Below the pieces are notes generated by a model. The model ran no database searches, was not told the DNA's origin, and saw nothing but the letters and a program-made list of their open reading frames with translations. Below are positions 26,273 to 34,008 of a stretch of DNA of 64,000 nucleotides, one piece after another. Made by a program: the position numbers and the translations under genes. The DNA is from Pseudonocardia sp. HH130630-07 (GTDB lineage Bacteria > Actinomycetota > Actinomycetes > Mycobacteriales > Pseudonocardiaceae): the NCBI RefSeq assembly GCF_001698125.1, contig NZ_CP013854.1, positions 4,712,001 to 4,776,000 on the forward strand. Direction: 5' to 3'. Within the stretch, counting starts at the first letter, position 1. Each line of letters opens with the position of its first letter.

Positions 26273-26656
26273 GGGAGCGCCGGAGGGGCTCGTCCTCGGG
26301 ATCGGGGCCCGGCCCGGGTGCCCGGCGGCCGCGGTCCGGGCGCTGCTCGACCGGGTGGCGGCCGAGCACGGGCTGGACCTGGCGCTCGCGCAGGTCGCGA
26401 CGCTGGACCGGCGCTCGGCCGAGCCCGGCCTGCTGGCGGCCGTCGCGCCGCGGGTGCCGTACGGGTTCACCGTCGCCGAGCTCGCCGCGGTCGCGGTGCC
26501 GCACCCGAGCGGGCGGGTCGCGGCCGCCGTCGGGACGGCCGGGGTCGCCGAGGCCGCCGCCCTGCTCGCGGCGGGGCCCGGTGCGCGGCTCGTCGTGCCC
26601 AAGACGGCGGGGGCCGGGGTGACGGCCGCGGTCGCCCGCCGCGACGGCGTTCCCTG
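26208..26656 (+). CDS. CobE/CbiG C-terminal-domain cobalamin biosynthesis protein
   Basis: A small protein of 148 aa if started at GTG 26208, which overlaps the cobB stop, or 129 aa from the in-frame GTG 26265. The domain begins at LVLGIGARPGCPAAAVRALL and matches the CbiG C-terminal/CobE family linked to the early ring-contraction steps. The first 20 codons lie within a 21-bp inverted repeat with a 23-nt loop (26208-26272), so the family-like start may be 26265. The C-terminal LVVPKTAGAGVTAAVARRDG is typical. Confidence 0.75.
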
Positions 26657-26805
26657 ACCGTGTGGGATCGGACTCGCTGCGGCGGACACCCGCGGCGAGG
26701 TCGTTATCCTCGATCGTCGCCGCCGGGGCACCCCGCCTCCGGGCCGGAACCGGGCGCCGGCGCGGAACCCACGGCCGGGCGCGGACACCCGGGAGAGGAA
26801 CGCCG

Positions 26806-28050
26806 TTGAGCGCGCAGCACGAGCAGTACCTGGTCGGACTCGACCTGTCCGGGCGGCGGGTCGTCGTCGTCGGCGGGGGACAGGTCGCCCAGCGGCGGAC
26901 CGCCCGCCTGCTGGCCGCCGGCGCCCTGGTCGAGGTCGTGTCCCCGCAGGTCACCCCGGCCGTCGAGGGGATGGCGACGGCGCGCGAGATCGCCTGGACC
27001 GCCCGCGCCTACGCCGACGGCGACCTCGACGGCGCCTGGTACGCCATCGCGGCGACCGACGACCCGGCGGTGAACGCCGCCGTCGTCGCCGACGCCGAGC
27101 GCCGCCGGGTGTTCTGCGTCCGGGCCGACGACGGCGACCGCGGCACCGCCGTGACCCCGGCGACCGGCGTGCACGACGGGCTCACCGTGGGTGTGCTGGC
27201 CCGGGGCGCGCACCGCCGGTCGGCGGCCGTGCGCACGGCGCTGGTCGAGGCGTTGCAGTCCGGCGTGGTCGACGCCGACGCGGAGATCCTCCCGGCCGGC
27301 GTCGCGCTGGTCGGTGGCGGGCCCGGCGACCCGGAGCTGATCACGGTCCGCGGCCGGCGGCTGCTGTCCCGCGCCCACGTCGTCGTCGCCGACCGGCTCG
27401 GCCCGCGCGAGCTGATGGACGAGCTGTCGCCCGAGGTCGAGGTGATCGACGCCTCGAAGATCCCCTACGGCCGGGCCATGGCCCAGGAGAAGATCAACGA
27501 GCTGCTGGTGGAGCACGCCAGGGCCGGGCGGTTCGTCGTCCGGCTCAAGGGCGGGGACCCGTTCGTCTACGGGCGCGGGTTCGAGGAGGTCCAGGCGTGC
27601 GCGGCGGCCGGCGTGCCGGTGACCGTCGTACCCGGGGTGACCAGTGCGTTCGCCGCGCCAGCGGTCGCCGGGACGCCGGTCACCCACCGTGGGGTGGCGC
27701 ACGAGATCGTCGTCGTCTCCGGGCACGTCGCGCCGGACGACCCGCGCAGCCTCACCGACTGGACCGCGCTCGGCCGGATGACCGGCACGATCGTGCTGAT
27801 GATGGCCGTGGAGCGGATCGGCCGTTTCGCCGACGCGCTCGTGACCCACGGCCGGGCACCGGACACCCCGGTGCTGATCGTGCAGGACGGCACCACCCGG
27901 ATCCAGCGGACCGTGCGCGCCACCCTGGAGACCGTCGAGAAGGTCGCGGCGGAGGCGGAGGTCAGCCCGCCGGCCATCGTCGTCGTCGGGCCGGTCGCGG
28001 GCCTCGAGGCACCGGTCGGGGGCGGAGTGACGCAGAACGGTCACGGTTGA
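26806..28050 (+). CDS. siroheme synthase-type uroporphyrinogen-III C-methyltransferase (CysG/CobA)
   Basis: A 414-aa bifunctional protein. The N-terminal Rossmann part (VVVVGGGQVAQRRTARLL) corresponds to precorrin-2 dehydrogenase/ferrochelatase. The C-terminal SAM methylase (VALVGGGPGDPELITVRG, RLKGGDPFVYGRG, PGVTSAFAAPA) makes precorrin-2 from uroporphyrinogen III, the entry to siroheme and cobalamin. TTG 26806 is used since GAGAGGA stands 7 bases before it and no ATG or GTG gives the conserved N-terminus. It is followed by the cobalamin riboswitch. Confidence 0.88.
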   Translation: MSAQHEQYLVGLDLSGRRVVVVGGGQVAQRRTARLLAAGALVEVVSPQVTPAVEGMATAREIAWTARAYADGDLDGAWYAIAATDDPAVNAAVVADAERRRVFCVRADDGDRGTAVTPATGVHDGLTVGVLARGAHRRSAAVRTALVEALQSGVVDADAEILPAGVALVGGGPGDPELITVRGRRLLSRAHVVVADRLGPRELMDELSPEVEVIDASKIPYGRAMAQEKINELLVEHARAGRFVVRLKGGDPFVYGRGFEEVQACAAAGVPVTVVPGVTSAFAAPAVAGTPVTHRGVAHEIVVVSGHVAPDDPRSLTDWTALGRMTGTIVLMMAVERIGRFADALVTHGRAPDTPVLIVQDGTTRIQRTVRATLETVEKVAAEAEVSPPAIVVVGPVAGLEAPVGGGVTQNGHG

Positions 28051-28082
28051 CCGTCCCCCGAGGCGCGTGATGGGCTCGCACC

Positions 28083-28230
28083 CGACGACGGTGCAGGAAG
28101 CCGGTGCGAGTCCGGCGCGGTCCCGCCACTGTCATCGGGGAGTGCGTCCCCACCCACGGTCACGGCCCCACCCGGGGCGGGAAGGCCGGGACGCGCGTCG
28201 ATCCGGGAGCCAGGAGACTGGCCGTCGTCG
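28083..28230 (+). ncRNA. cobalamin riboswitch
   Basis: The conserved core GAAGCCGGTGCGAGTCCGGC followed by GCGGTCCCGCCACTGT, and the B12 box AGCCAGGAGACTGGC (28209-28223), are plain. A perfect 9-bp closing stem pairs CGACGACGG (28083-28091) with CCGTCGTCG (28222-28230). Downstream, a GAGGGC/ACCCTC-type stem and CCTC-TCGA-GAGG pairing next to the ribosome site at 28268-28275 could allow control of translation; that part is inference. It sits in front of the gene at 28281. Confidence 0.92.
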
Positions 28231-28280
28231 CAGGAGATCCCACCGTGTGAGGGCGAGGACCCTCTCGAGGAGGACATGCG

Positions 28281-28667
28281 ATGAGCGAGGACGTGCGCCC
28301 GGCCCTGGTCGTGCTCGGTACCGGTCCGGCCGGCGGTCCCGGCACCGACGGCCCGGTCGAGGCCCTGATCGCCGAGGCGGACACCGTCTTCACGTTCCCG
28401 TCCGGGCCCGAGTCGGTCGCCCTGTTCTACGCCGAGGCGTGGCGGGTCGAGCGGGTGACCCCGCGCGACGCCGTCGCCCGGGTCACGGCGTGGGCGGAGC
28501 AGGGCCCGGCGGGTGCCGCGGTGCTGCTGGTGGCCGGGGACCCCGGGGCCGACGTCGCCCTGGTCGCGGTGCTGGACGGCCTCGCCCGCTGCCACCCGGA
28601 CCTCGACGTCCGGATCCCGGCGGGGACCCGGGTCGCCCCGCCGTACCGGAGCCCGCTGATCACCTGA
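28281..28667 (+). CDS. small riboswitch-controlled protein, tetrapyrrole-methylase-like fragment
   Basis: A 128-aa protein of unknown function. ATG 28281 has a GAGGAGGA site 6 bases upstream. The pattern VVLGTGPAGGPGTDGPVEAL, ADTVFTFPSG and LLVAGDPGADVAL recalls the N-terminal half of cobalamin tetrapyrrole methylases (GxGxGDPxxLT, then SGDPG). The length is half the usual 240-260 aa, and the canonical GDP of the first motif is lost. It is the only gene behind the riboswitch on this strand before the leftward dinB gene. It may be a corrinoid-binding regulator, a degenerate methylase or a B12-status protein; none can be decided. Confidence 0.7.
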   Translation: MSEDVRPALVVLGTGPAGGPGTDGPVEALIAEADTVFTFPSGPESVALFYAEAWRVERVTPRDAVARVTAWAEQGPAGAAVLLVAGDPGADVALVAVLDGLARCHPDLDVRIPAGTRVAPPYRSPLIT

Positions 28668-28684
28668 CGCCGCGGACCCGCGGA

Positions 28685-30217
28685 TCAGGCGGGCGGACGC
28701 CAGCTGTGCACCGGGTCGGCGCGGACGAGCGACGGGTCCCCGGCCGGGAGCGTGCGGGTGCGCCCCGGCCCGGTCAGCGCGGTCTCGAACCGGACCGTGA
28801 CCCGCCCGTGCCCGGCGCCCTGCACCCAGCCGTGGCCGTGCTCGGGGTGCCGGACGTCGTCCCCCGCGGCCCAGGGCCGGTCCGGGTCCGGTGCGCGGTC
28901 CGGACGCAGGGGCCGGCCGGTGGCCGGTGCATCCTCCGCCGGGGCGCCGGCCGGGGATTCCGCCACCACCGCCACCGCTCCCGGCGCGCTGGTCTCCTCC
29001 CCCGCGGAGGCGCCGGCCGGTGCGGGCCCGGCGGCGCGCTCGGTGACCGTCGTGCTGCCACCCGGTACCTCGTGCTCCGCGCCGCCGGGCGGTCCGTCCC
29101 GCTGCGCACCGGCCGGTGCCGCCCGCCAGCCCTGCGCGGACGGCACCGCGTCGAACAACGCCAGCGGCGGCTCGTCGCCGAAGCCGGACACCGACACCCC
29201 GAGCAGCCGGATCCCGCCCTCGCCGACGGCCCCGTCGGCCAGCCGGCGCGCGACCGCGGTCAGCGTGGACAGCTCGCGGCTCGGGAACGGGGTCGTCTCC
29301 GACCGGGTGTGGGTCGTGAAGTCGCCGGTCCGGGCCTTCACCGTCACCGTCCGGGCGGCCCGCCCGTCCGCGACCAGCCGCCGGTGCACCGCGACGCAGA
29401 TCGCCTCGACGGCGTCGTGCACCGCGGTCATCGCCGTCAGGTCGGTGTCGAAGGTGGTCTCGGCGGAGATCTGCTTGGCGGCGCCGCGGGGAGCGACCGG
29501 CCGGTCGTCGATCCCGCGGGCCAGCCGGTGCAGCTCGGTCCCCATCGCGGACCCGAGGACCCCGGCCACCTCGCGGGAGTCCATCGCCGCGAGCTGGCCG
29601 ACGGTCTCGATCCCGATCTTGCGCAGCGACTCGCCGGAGACCGGCCCGATGCCCCACAACGACCGCACCGGCAGCGGCCCGAGCACCGCGGACTGCTCGG
29701 CGTGCGCCACCACCCGCAGCCCGTCCGGCTTCGCCAGCTCCGAGGCGATCTTCGCGATCTGCTTGCCGGACCCGGCCCCGACCGACGCCGGGAGCCCGGT
29801 CCGCTCCCGCACGGCGGCCCGCAGCGCCGTGCCGAACTCCTCCACCCGCGCCGGCGGGGCACCGGCCAGTACCGGCGGCTCCAGGAACGCCTCGTCGACC
29901 GACACCGGTTCCAGCACCGGCGAGAACTCCCCGAGGACGCCCATGACCTCGTCGGAGATCGCCTTGTAGAGCGGGAACCGGGGCGGGAGCACCGTCGCGT
30001 GCGGGCACCGCCGCCGGGCCTGCCCCATCGGCATCGCCGACCGTGCCCCGAACACCCGTGCCTGGTAGCTGGCCCCGGCGACGACCCCGCGCGGCCCCGC
30101 CCCGCCGACCAGCACCGGACGCCGCGCCAGCGTCGGCCGGGTGAGCTGCTCGACGGCGGCGAAGAACGCATCCATGTCGAGGTGCAGCACCCAGCGGGCC
30201 GGGCGGTCGGACGTCAT
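28685..30217 (-). CDS. dinB: DNA polymerase IV (DinB, Y family) with C-terminal extension
   Basis: A 510-aa translesion polymerase. Catalytic acids are in LDMDAFFAAVEQ and PVSVDEAFLE; the fingers (ASYQARVFGARSAMPM) and little finger follow, to about residue 360. After the polymerase core comes an Ala/Pro/Gly-rich linker of about 90 residues. A small C-terminal module follows (AAGDDVRHPEHGHGWVQG, GRVTVRFET) that resembles the tudor-like module at the end of UvrD-type helicases. No obvious beta-clamp motif was identified. ATG 30217 overlaps the stop of the phosphopantetheinyl transferase gene by four bases, so the two are co-translated. Confidence 0.88.
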   Translation of the reverse strand: MTSDRPARWVLHLDMDAFFAAVEQLTRPTLARRPVLVGGAGPRGVVAGASYQARVFGARSAMPMGQARRRCPHATVLPPRFPLYKAISDEVMGVLGEFSPVLEPVSVDEAFLEPPVLAGAPPARVEEFGTALRAAVRERTGLPASVGAGSGKQIAKIASELAKPDGLRVVAHAEQSAVLGPLPVRSLWGIGPVSGESLRKIGIETVGQLAAMDSREVAGVLGSAMGTELHRLARGIDDRPVAPRGAAKQISAETTFDTDLTAMTAVHDAVEAICVAVHRRLVADGRAARTVTVKARTGDFTTHTRSETTPFPSRELSTLTAVARRLADGAVGEGGIRLLGVSVSGFGDEPPLALFDAVPSAQGWRAAPAGAQRDGPPGGAEHEVPGGSTTVTERAAGPAPAGASAGEETSAPGAVAVVAESPAGAPAEDAPATGRPLRPDRAPDPDRPWAAGDDVRHPEHGHGWVQGAGHGRVTVRFETALTGPGRTRTLPAGDPSLVRADPVHSWRPPA

Positions 30218-30921
30218 GCCCCCATGGTGCCCCGGACCACCGACAGGACCGCGTCGCCGTCCGCGACGACGATCGGGGGCGCCGCCGGACCGGCACCCGC
30301 GACGGCGCCGGGATGGTCGGGCCACGGCGTGGCGACGTCGGCGACCCACCACGGCCCGCCGGAGTCCGGCCAGTCGAGGATCCCGGCCGGGCCGTCCGGA
30401 GCGGTCAGCGTGATCGCGTCCATCGGGCTGGACAGGCCCTCCCCGGTGGCCTTGACCAGCGCCTCCTTGCGCGTCCAGGTGACGAGGAAACCGTTCGCCT
30501 CGACCGGCCCCGCCGCCCGTTCGACCGGCGACAGCGCGTGCCGGGCCAGGCCGGCGAGGTCACCCAGCGAGCGCTGCTGCTCGACGTCGATCCCGACCGG
30601 TCCCGGCCCGACCGCGACCCCGACCAGCGCGCCGGAGTGGGTCAGGGAGAACCCGGGTGCGTCCGGCCGCCCGGCGAGCCGGGGCTTGCCGTGCTGCTGC
30701 CCGCAGCGGCAGGTGCGGTCCAGCTCCAGCGCGGCGGGGTCGGCGTCGAGACCGGCGGCGAGGACCAGCCGGGTCAGGGCGTGCGCGGCGAGGTACCGGG
30801 CCCGGTCCTCGGCCCGGCGCAGGGCGGACATCCGCTCGCGCTCGTGGGCGTCGAGGAGGGCGACGAGATCGGGTCGGGACGCCGGCTCCACCGGAGCGGC
30901 CCACCACACGGTGACGGTCAC
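30214..30921 (-). CDS. 4'-phosphopantetheinyl transferase, Sfp type
   Basis: A 235-aa enzyme that loads the CoA-derived phosphopantetheine arm onto carrier proteins of PKS, NRPS or fatty-acid systems. Motifs are CRCGQQHGKP, FSLTHSGALVGVAVG, VGIDVEQ (Mg-binding Asp/Glu) and WTRKEALVKATGEGL. Length is typical of Sfp-like rather than AcpS-like enzymes. GTG 30921 gives MTVTVWWA, the usual N-terminus. It is upstream of and overlaps dinB. No carrier-protein gene cluster is nearby. Confidence 0.88.
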   Translation of the reverse strand: MTVTVWWAAPVEPASRPDLVALLDAHERERMSALRRAEDRARYLAAHALTRLVLAAGLDADPAALELDRTCRCGQQHGKPRLAGRPDAPGFSLTHSGALVGVAVGPGPVGIDVEQQRSLGDLAGLARHALSPVERAAGPVEANGFLVTWTRKEALVKATGEGLSSPMDAITLTAPDGPAGILDWPDSGGPWWVADVATPWPDHPGAVAGAGPAAPPIVVADGDAVLSVVRGTMGA

Positions 30922-30966
30922 GGCGTCCAGCCTCGCACGCCGGGCCGGTGGGCCGGTCGGTAGCAC

Positions 30967-30995
30967 TTGTTTGTTATTCCGGAATTTCGTATCGT
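30967..30995 (+). promoter_or_regulatory. probable promoter of the (now broken) serine hydrolase gene
   Basis: A -35-like TTGTTT (30967-30972) is followed after 17 bp by TATCGT (30990-30995). The spacer contains the perfect palindrome ATTCCGGAAT. The expected start of transcription falls on or next to ATG 31002, so the mRNA would be leaderless, which is common in actinobacteria. This AT-rich patch stands out in its surroundings. Confidence 0.5.
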
Positions 30996-31368
30996 TGCCG
31001 CATGGTCGAGACCGCACCGCCCCCGACGTCCGTGCCCCGAGCCCGCCGCTCCGGGGCACTGGTGGTGCTCGGTGCGCTGGTCGTCGGGCTGCTCGTGGGG
31101 CTCGTCGCCGGCCCGCACGGGCCCCGGGCCACCGGGACCGGGGGTGACCCGGAGCTGGCCGCGGACCTCGAACGGGCCGTCGGCGATCCGCGCGGGTTCG
31201 GTGCGGTCACCGCGGCCCGGGTGCGGGACGGGAACGTCAGCGTCGCCACCCTCGGCGACGAGGGTCCCGTCCCCGGGCCGGACGCCGCCTACGAGCCCGG
31301 ATCGATCGTCAAGGTGTTCACCGGGATGCTGCTGGCCGACGGCGTCGAACGGGGGGAGCTGGCCCTGA

Positions 31369-32291
31369 GAGAGTGTTTGAGAAGATCATGTTGAGGGTGT
31401 GACTACGTACTTCTGCTGGCGTCGGGCGGGTTCGCCACGGGCGATGCGGCGGGTGATGGTGTTGATCGCCGCCCAGCGGATCATGGCCTCGGACACTGCG
31501 GGGTGGCGTTCGTAGTCGCGGGCCAGGCGGCGGTGTGCGGTGACCCAGGCCAGGGTCCGCTCGACCACCCACCGCCGCGGGAGGACGGCGAATCCGCGCT
31601 GCTCAGGCGGTTTGCGCACGATCTCGACGCTGGTGTGCAGGATCGTGGTCGCCCAGTCCAGCAGGCGCCCGGCGAACCCGGCGTCGGCGTAGACGAACCG
31701 CACCCTCGTGCGCAGGTAGAGGTCGAGCAGGATCGACTTGGCGCCATCGCGGTCCTGCACCGACGCCGAGCACACCATCGTGGTCAGCAGCAGGCCGAGG
31801 GTGTCGGTCACGATGAACCGCTTCCGACCGTTGATCTTCTTCCCGGCGTCGTAGCCGCGGGTGTCCCGCCCGACCGTGTCAGCGCCCCTCACCGACTGCG
31901 AGTCGATGATCCCCGCGCTGGGTTCGGGGTCGCGGCCCTCATCAGCGCGTAGCTGACGGCGCACGATCGGGAGGATCTGCTCGGTGACCCTCTGCTGCTC
32001 CCACCGGTTGAAGTACCAGTACACCGTCTGCCACGGCGGGAAATCCACTGGTAGAGCCCGCCACGCGCACCCGGCGCGCACGACGTAGAGGATCGCATCC
32101 ACCACATCACGGCGCGCGTGCTTCTCCGGCCGGCCTCCCGCCCCCGCCGCTGGCAGCAGCGGCTCGATCAACGCCCACTGCTCATCGCTGGTGTCCGAGG
32201 GGTACCGCCGCCTACGCCGAGCCACTCCTCCACGATGGACCACACCCGGACGCATCCAGCGCAGACACGCCGACCCTTCTCAAACACGCTC
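31369..32291 (-). mobile_element. IS5-family insertion sequence, 923 bp, with TGA target duplication
   Basis: The 16-bp terminal inverted repeats are GAGAGTGTTTGAGAAG at 31369 and, reversed, GAGCGTGTTTGAGAAG at 32291 (15 of 16 matching). TGA flanks both ends (31366-31368 and 32292-32294), a TNA-type 3-bp duplication usual for some IS5 groups. One transposase gene fills it. Intact ends, duplication and frame point to a recent insertion. Confidence 0.93.
31386..32255 (-). CDS. IS5-family transposase
   Basis: A 289-aa DDE transposase. The N-terminal DNA-binding part (SDEQWALIEPLLP, GRPEKHARRDVVDAILYV) is followed by catalytic regions IIDSQSVRG (Asp), YADAGFAG (Asp) and VVERTLAW..RRLARDYER (Glu). 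It is uninterrupted and fills the element from inverted repeat to inverted repeat, opposite in direction to the host gene. ATG 32255 is used; GTG 32225 in frame is an alternative. Confidence 0.9.
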   Translation of the reverse strand: MRPGVVHRGGVARRRRRYPSDTSDEQWALIEPLLPAAGAGGRPEKHARRDVVDAILYVVRAGCAWRALPVDFPPWQTVYWYFNRWEQQRVTEQILPIVRRQLRADEGRDPEPSAGIIDSQSVRGADTVGRDTRGYDAGKKINGRKRFIVTDTLGLLLTTMVCSASVQDRDGAKSILLDLYLRTRVRFVYADAGFAGRLLDWATTILHTSVEIVRKPPEQRGFAVLPRRWVVERTLAWVTAHRRLARDYERHPAVSEAMIRWAAINTITRRIARGEPARRQQKYVVTPST

Positions 32292-33421
32292 TGAGCGACC
32301 GGCTCGACGCCCGGTTGCCGGAGCTGGCCGGCACCCCGGCCGGTGCGGTGACCCTGCAGGAGCTGGCCACCCACACCAGCGGCCTGCCGCCGGTCCCGCC
32401 CGCCGTCGCCACCGCCTCGGTCCTCCCCGCGCTGATGAACGAGAACCCCTACGACGTCTCCACCGCGGCCCTGATCGACGCCACCCGGACCACTCCGACG
32501 GCGACCCGCGGCAGCTACGCCTACTCCAACCTCGGCATCTCGCTGCTCGGGCACGCCGAGGCCAGGGCGGCCGGGGCGGCGGACTGGTCCGCGCTGGTCC
32601 GGGAGCGGCTGCTCGACCCGCTCGGCATGCAATCGACCCGCCTCACCACCGCAGGGCCGGACGACGCGCTCGCGCCGATGTTCTCGAACGGCTGGCGGGC
32701 GCCGTCCTGGTGGGGGAGGGGTTCGCCCCGTCCGGCACGTCGGCGGTCAGCACGGCGGCCGACCTCGGTCGGTTCGCCGCCGCGGTCCTCGCCGGCACCG
32801 CCCCGGGTGCCGCGGCCCTCGACCCGGTCGCCGACGCGGACGCCGGCCGGATCGGCCTGGCCTGGAGCGTGACCGAGATCGGTGACCGGGTCGTGACCTG
32901 GCACAACGGCGGGACCGGCGGGCACCGGACGATGCTCGCGCTGGACCGGGAGGCCGGAGAGGCCGTCGTCGTCCTGAACGACACCGACCGCTGGATCGAC
33001 GAGCAGGCGATCGCCCTGCTCCGCGGCGGCACCGCGACCGGCGGCCCGGAGGTCGGGACGGTCGGCTGGACGACGGCCGCCGCCATGGTGGTCGTGCTGG
33101 CCGGTTCGGTGGCGATGCTGCTGCGCCCGCGCAGCCGGCTGTACCTGCTCGGCGCCGTGGCGCTCGGCCTGTTCGCCCTGACCGTGCTCCTGGTCTCGGG
33201 GCCGTGGGCCGTCGTCCCCGGTGCGGTGTGGACGGGTGCGGCCGCGGCCTGGCTGGCGTGTGCGGGCCTGGGTGCGCGGCGCTGGCCGGCCCTGCCGGGC
33301 GGATCGGGTGGCCTGCGGACCGCGGGCGACGTGGTGACCCTGGTGTTCGGTGCCGTCCTGCTGGCGGCGGCCGTCGTCACGGCCTGAGACGGCCCGGAGA
33401 CGCCCCGGGGGAGGGGGAGAC

Positions 33422-33460
33422 GCCCGGGGCCGGGCCCGTCGATCGGGCCCGGCCCCGGGC
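33422..33460. terminator. strong bidirectional hairpin between convergent genes
   Basis: A perfect 17-bp inverted repeat (GCCCGGGGCCGGGCCCG at 33422-33438, complement at 33444-33460) encloses the loop TCGAT. It lies between the end of the serine hydrolase gene (33387) and the end of the small leftward gene (33469). There is no U-run, as usual in high-GC actinobacteria. Confidence 0.75.
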
Positions 33461-33468
33461 GGTGTGGA

Positions 33469-33699
33469 TCAGCCGCTGCGGCGCGCGGCGAAGTCCGTGC
33501 GGACGTGCGCCGGCTTGACGTGCGGTGTGGGACCGGCGGTGCGCGGGGCGGCCGGACCGGACTCCCCGGCGGCGGTGCGTCCGCGCTGGGCCGCCCGCCG
33601 TTCCGCGCGGTTGGCCGGGCGCCCGGGCGCCGGTGCGGTGGGTGCGCCGGTGGTGGCGGCGGTCGTGGTGGCCGCCGTGGTGGACGGGGTGGTGCGCAT
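33469..33699 (-). CDS. small Thr/Ala-rich basic protein, unknown
   Basis: A 76-aa protein supported mainly by a strong ribosome site (CCAGGAGG) 6-8 bases before ATG 33699 and a terminator behind its stop. The N-terminal half is Thr/Ala/Pro-rich (TPSTTAATTTAATTG). The middle is basic (NRAERRAAQRGR), and the C-terminus is KPAHVRTDFAARRSG. There is no membrane segment and no known domain. It could be a nucleoid- or ribosome-associated small protein; this is a guess. Confidence 0.5.
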   Translation of the reverse strand: MRTTPSTTAATTTAATTGAPTAPAPGRPANRAERRAAQRGRTAAGESGPAAPRTAGPTPHVKPAHVRTDFAARRSG

Positions 33700-33966
33700 A
33701 CGGGCCTCCTGGAGGAGTCGGGTCGAACGAGGACCAGGGAGGGCCGGTGACGTGCCGGAACGCCGGAGGGCTGGATGCGCCGCAGGAGGGCGGCATCGGT
33801 TCCGGACCCGACGACGGGACGCCACGGGCCGGCGGTGCGGGGACTCGCGACGGAGTCCCGGCGGACCGCTCAGAGGAACCGGATCAGCATGGGAGGGACC
33901 GTAGGGACCCGGGGGCGGGTGCGCCACCGAGTTTCCCCACTGTGCGGTCGGTCACAGAGTCCGAAG

Positions 33967-33990
33967 CGATGTAAGCGCTCGCTTACATCG
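33967..33990. promoter_or_regulatory. perfect 24-bp operator palindrome upstream of P450 gene
   Basis: CGATGTAAGCG-CT-CGCTTACATCG, with arms matching at all 11 positions. The GTAAGCG/CGCTTAC core is typical of TetR-family operators. It ends 18 bp before ATG 34009, where bound repressor would block initiation. No TetR gene is adjacent. Confidence 0.75.
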
Positions 33991-34008
33991 GCTGGCACGA
34001 TGGGGCCC

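Larger units (their letters stand above)
31002..33387 (+). pseudogene. beta-lactamase-fold serine hydrolase with C-terminal membrane segment, disrupted by an IS and a frameshift
   Basis: Before disruption the gene encoded a membrane-anchored serine hydrolase of the penicillin-binding-protein/class C beta-lactamase fold. It has an N-terminal helix (ALVVLGALVVGLLVGLVAG), the catalytic GSIVK (SxxK), YSN (YAYSNLG) and HNGGTGG blocks, then three C-terminal helices. An IS5-family element (31369-32291) splits it after ELAL; removing the IS and one TGA copy restores the frame (LAL-SDRLDARL). A second lesion is the loss of one G in the run at 32712-32716. The frame changes there from NGWRAPSWWG to EGFAPSGTSA. 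The gene is therefore inactive as given. Confidence 0.88.

Noticed and set aside
28090..28125. T-loop-like sequence CCGGTGCGAGTCCGG that could suggest a tRNA
   Set aside because: It is the conserved core of the cobalamin riboswitch; no cloverleaf can be formed.
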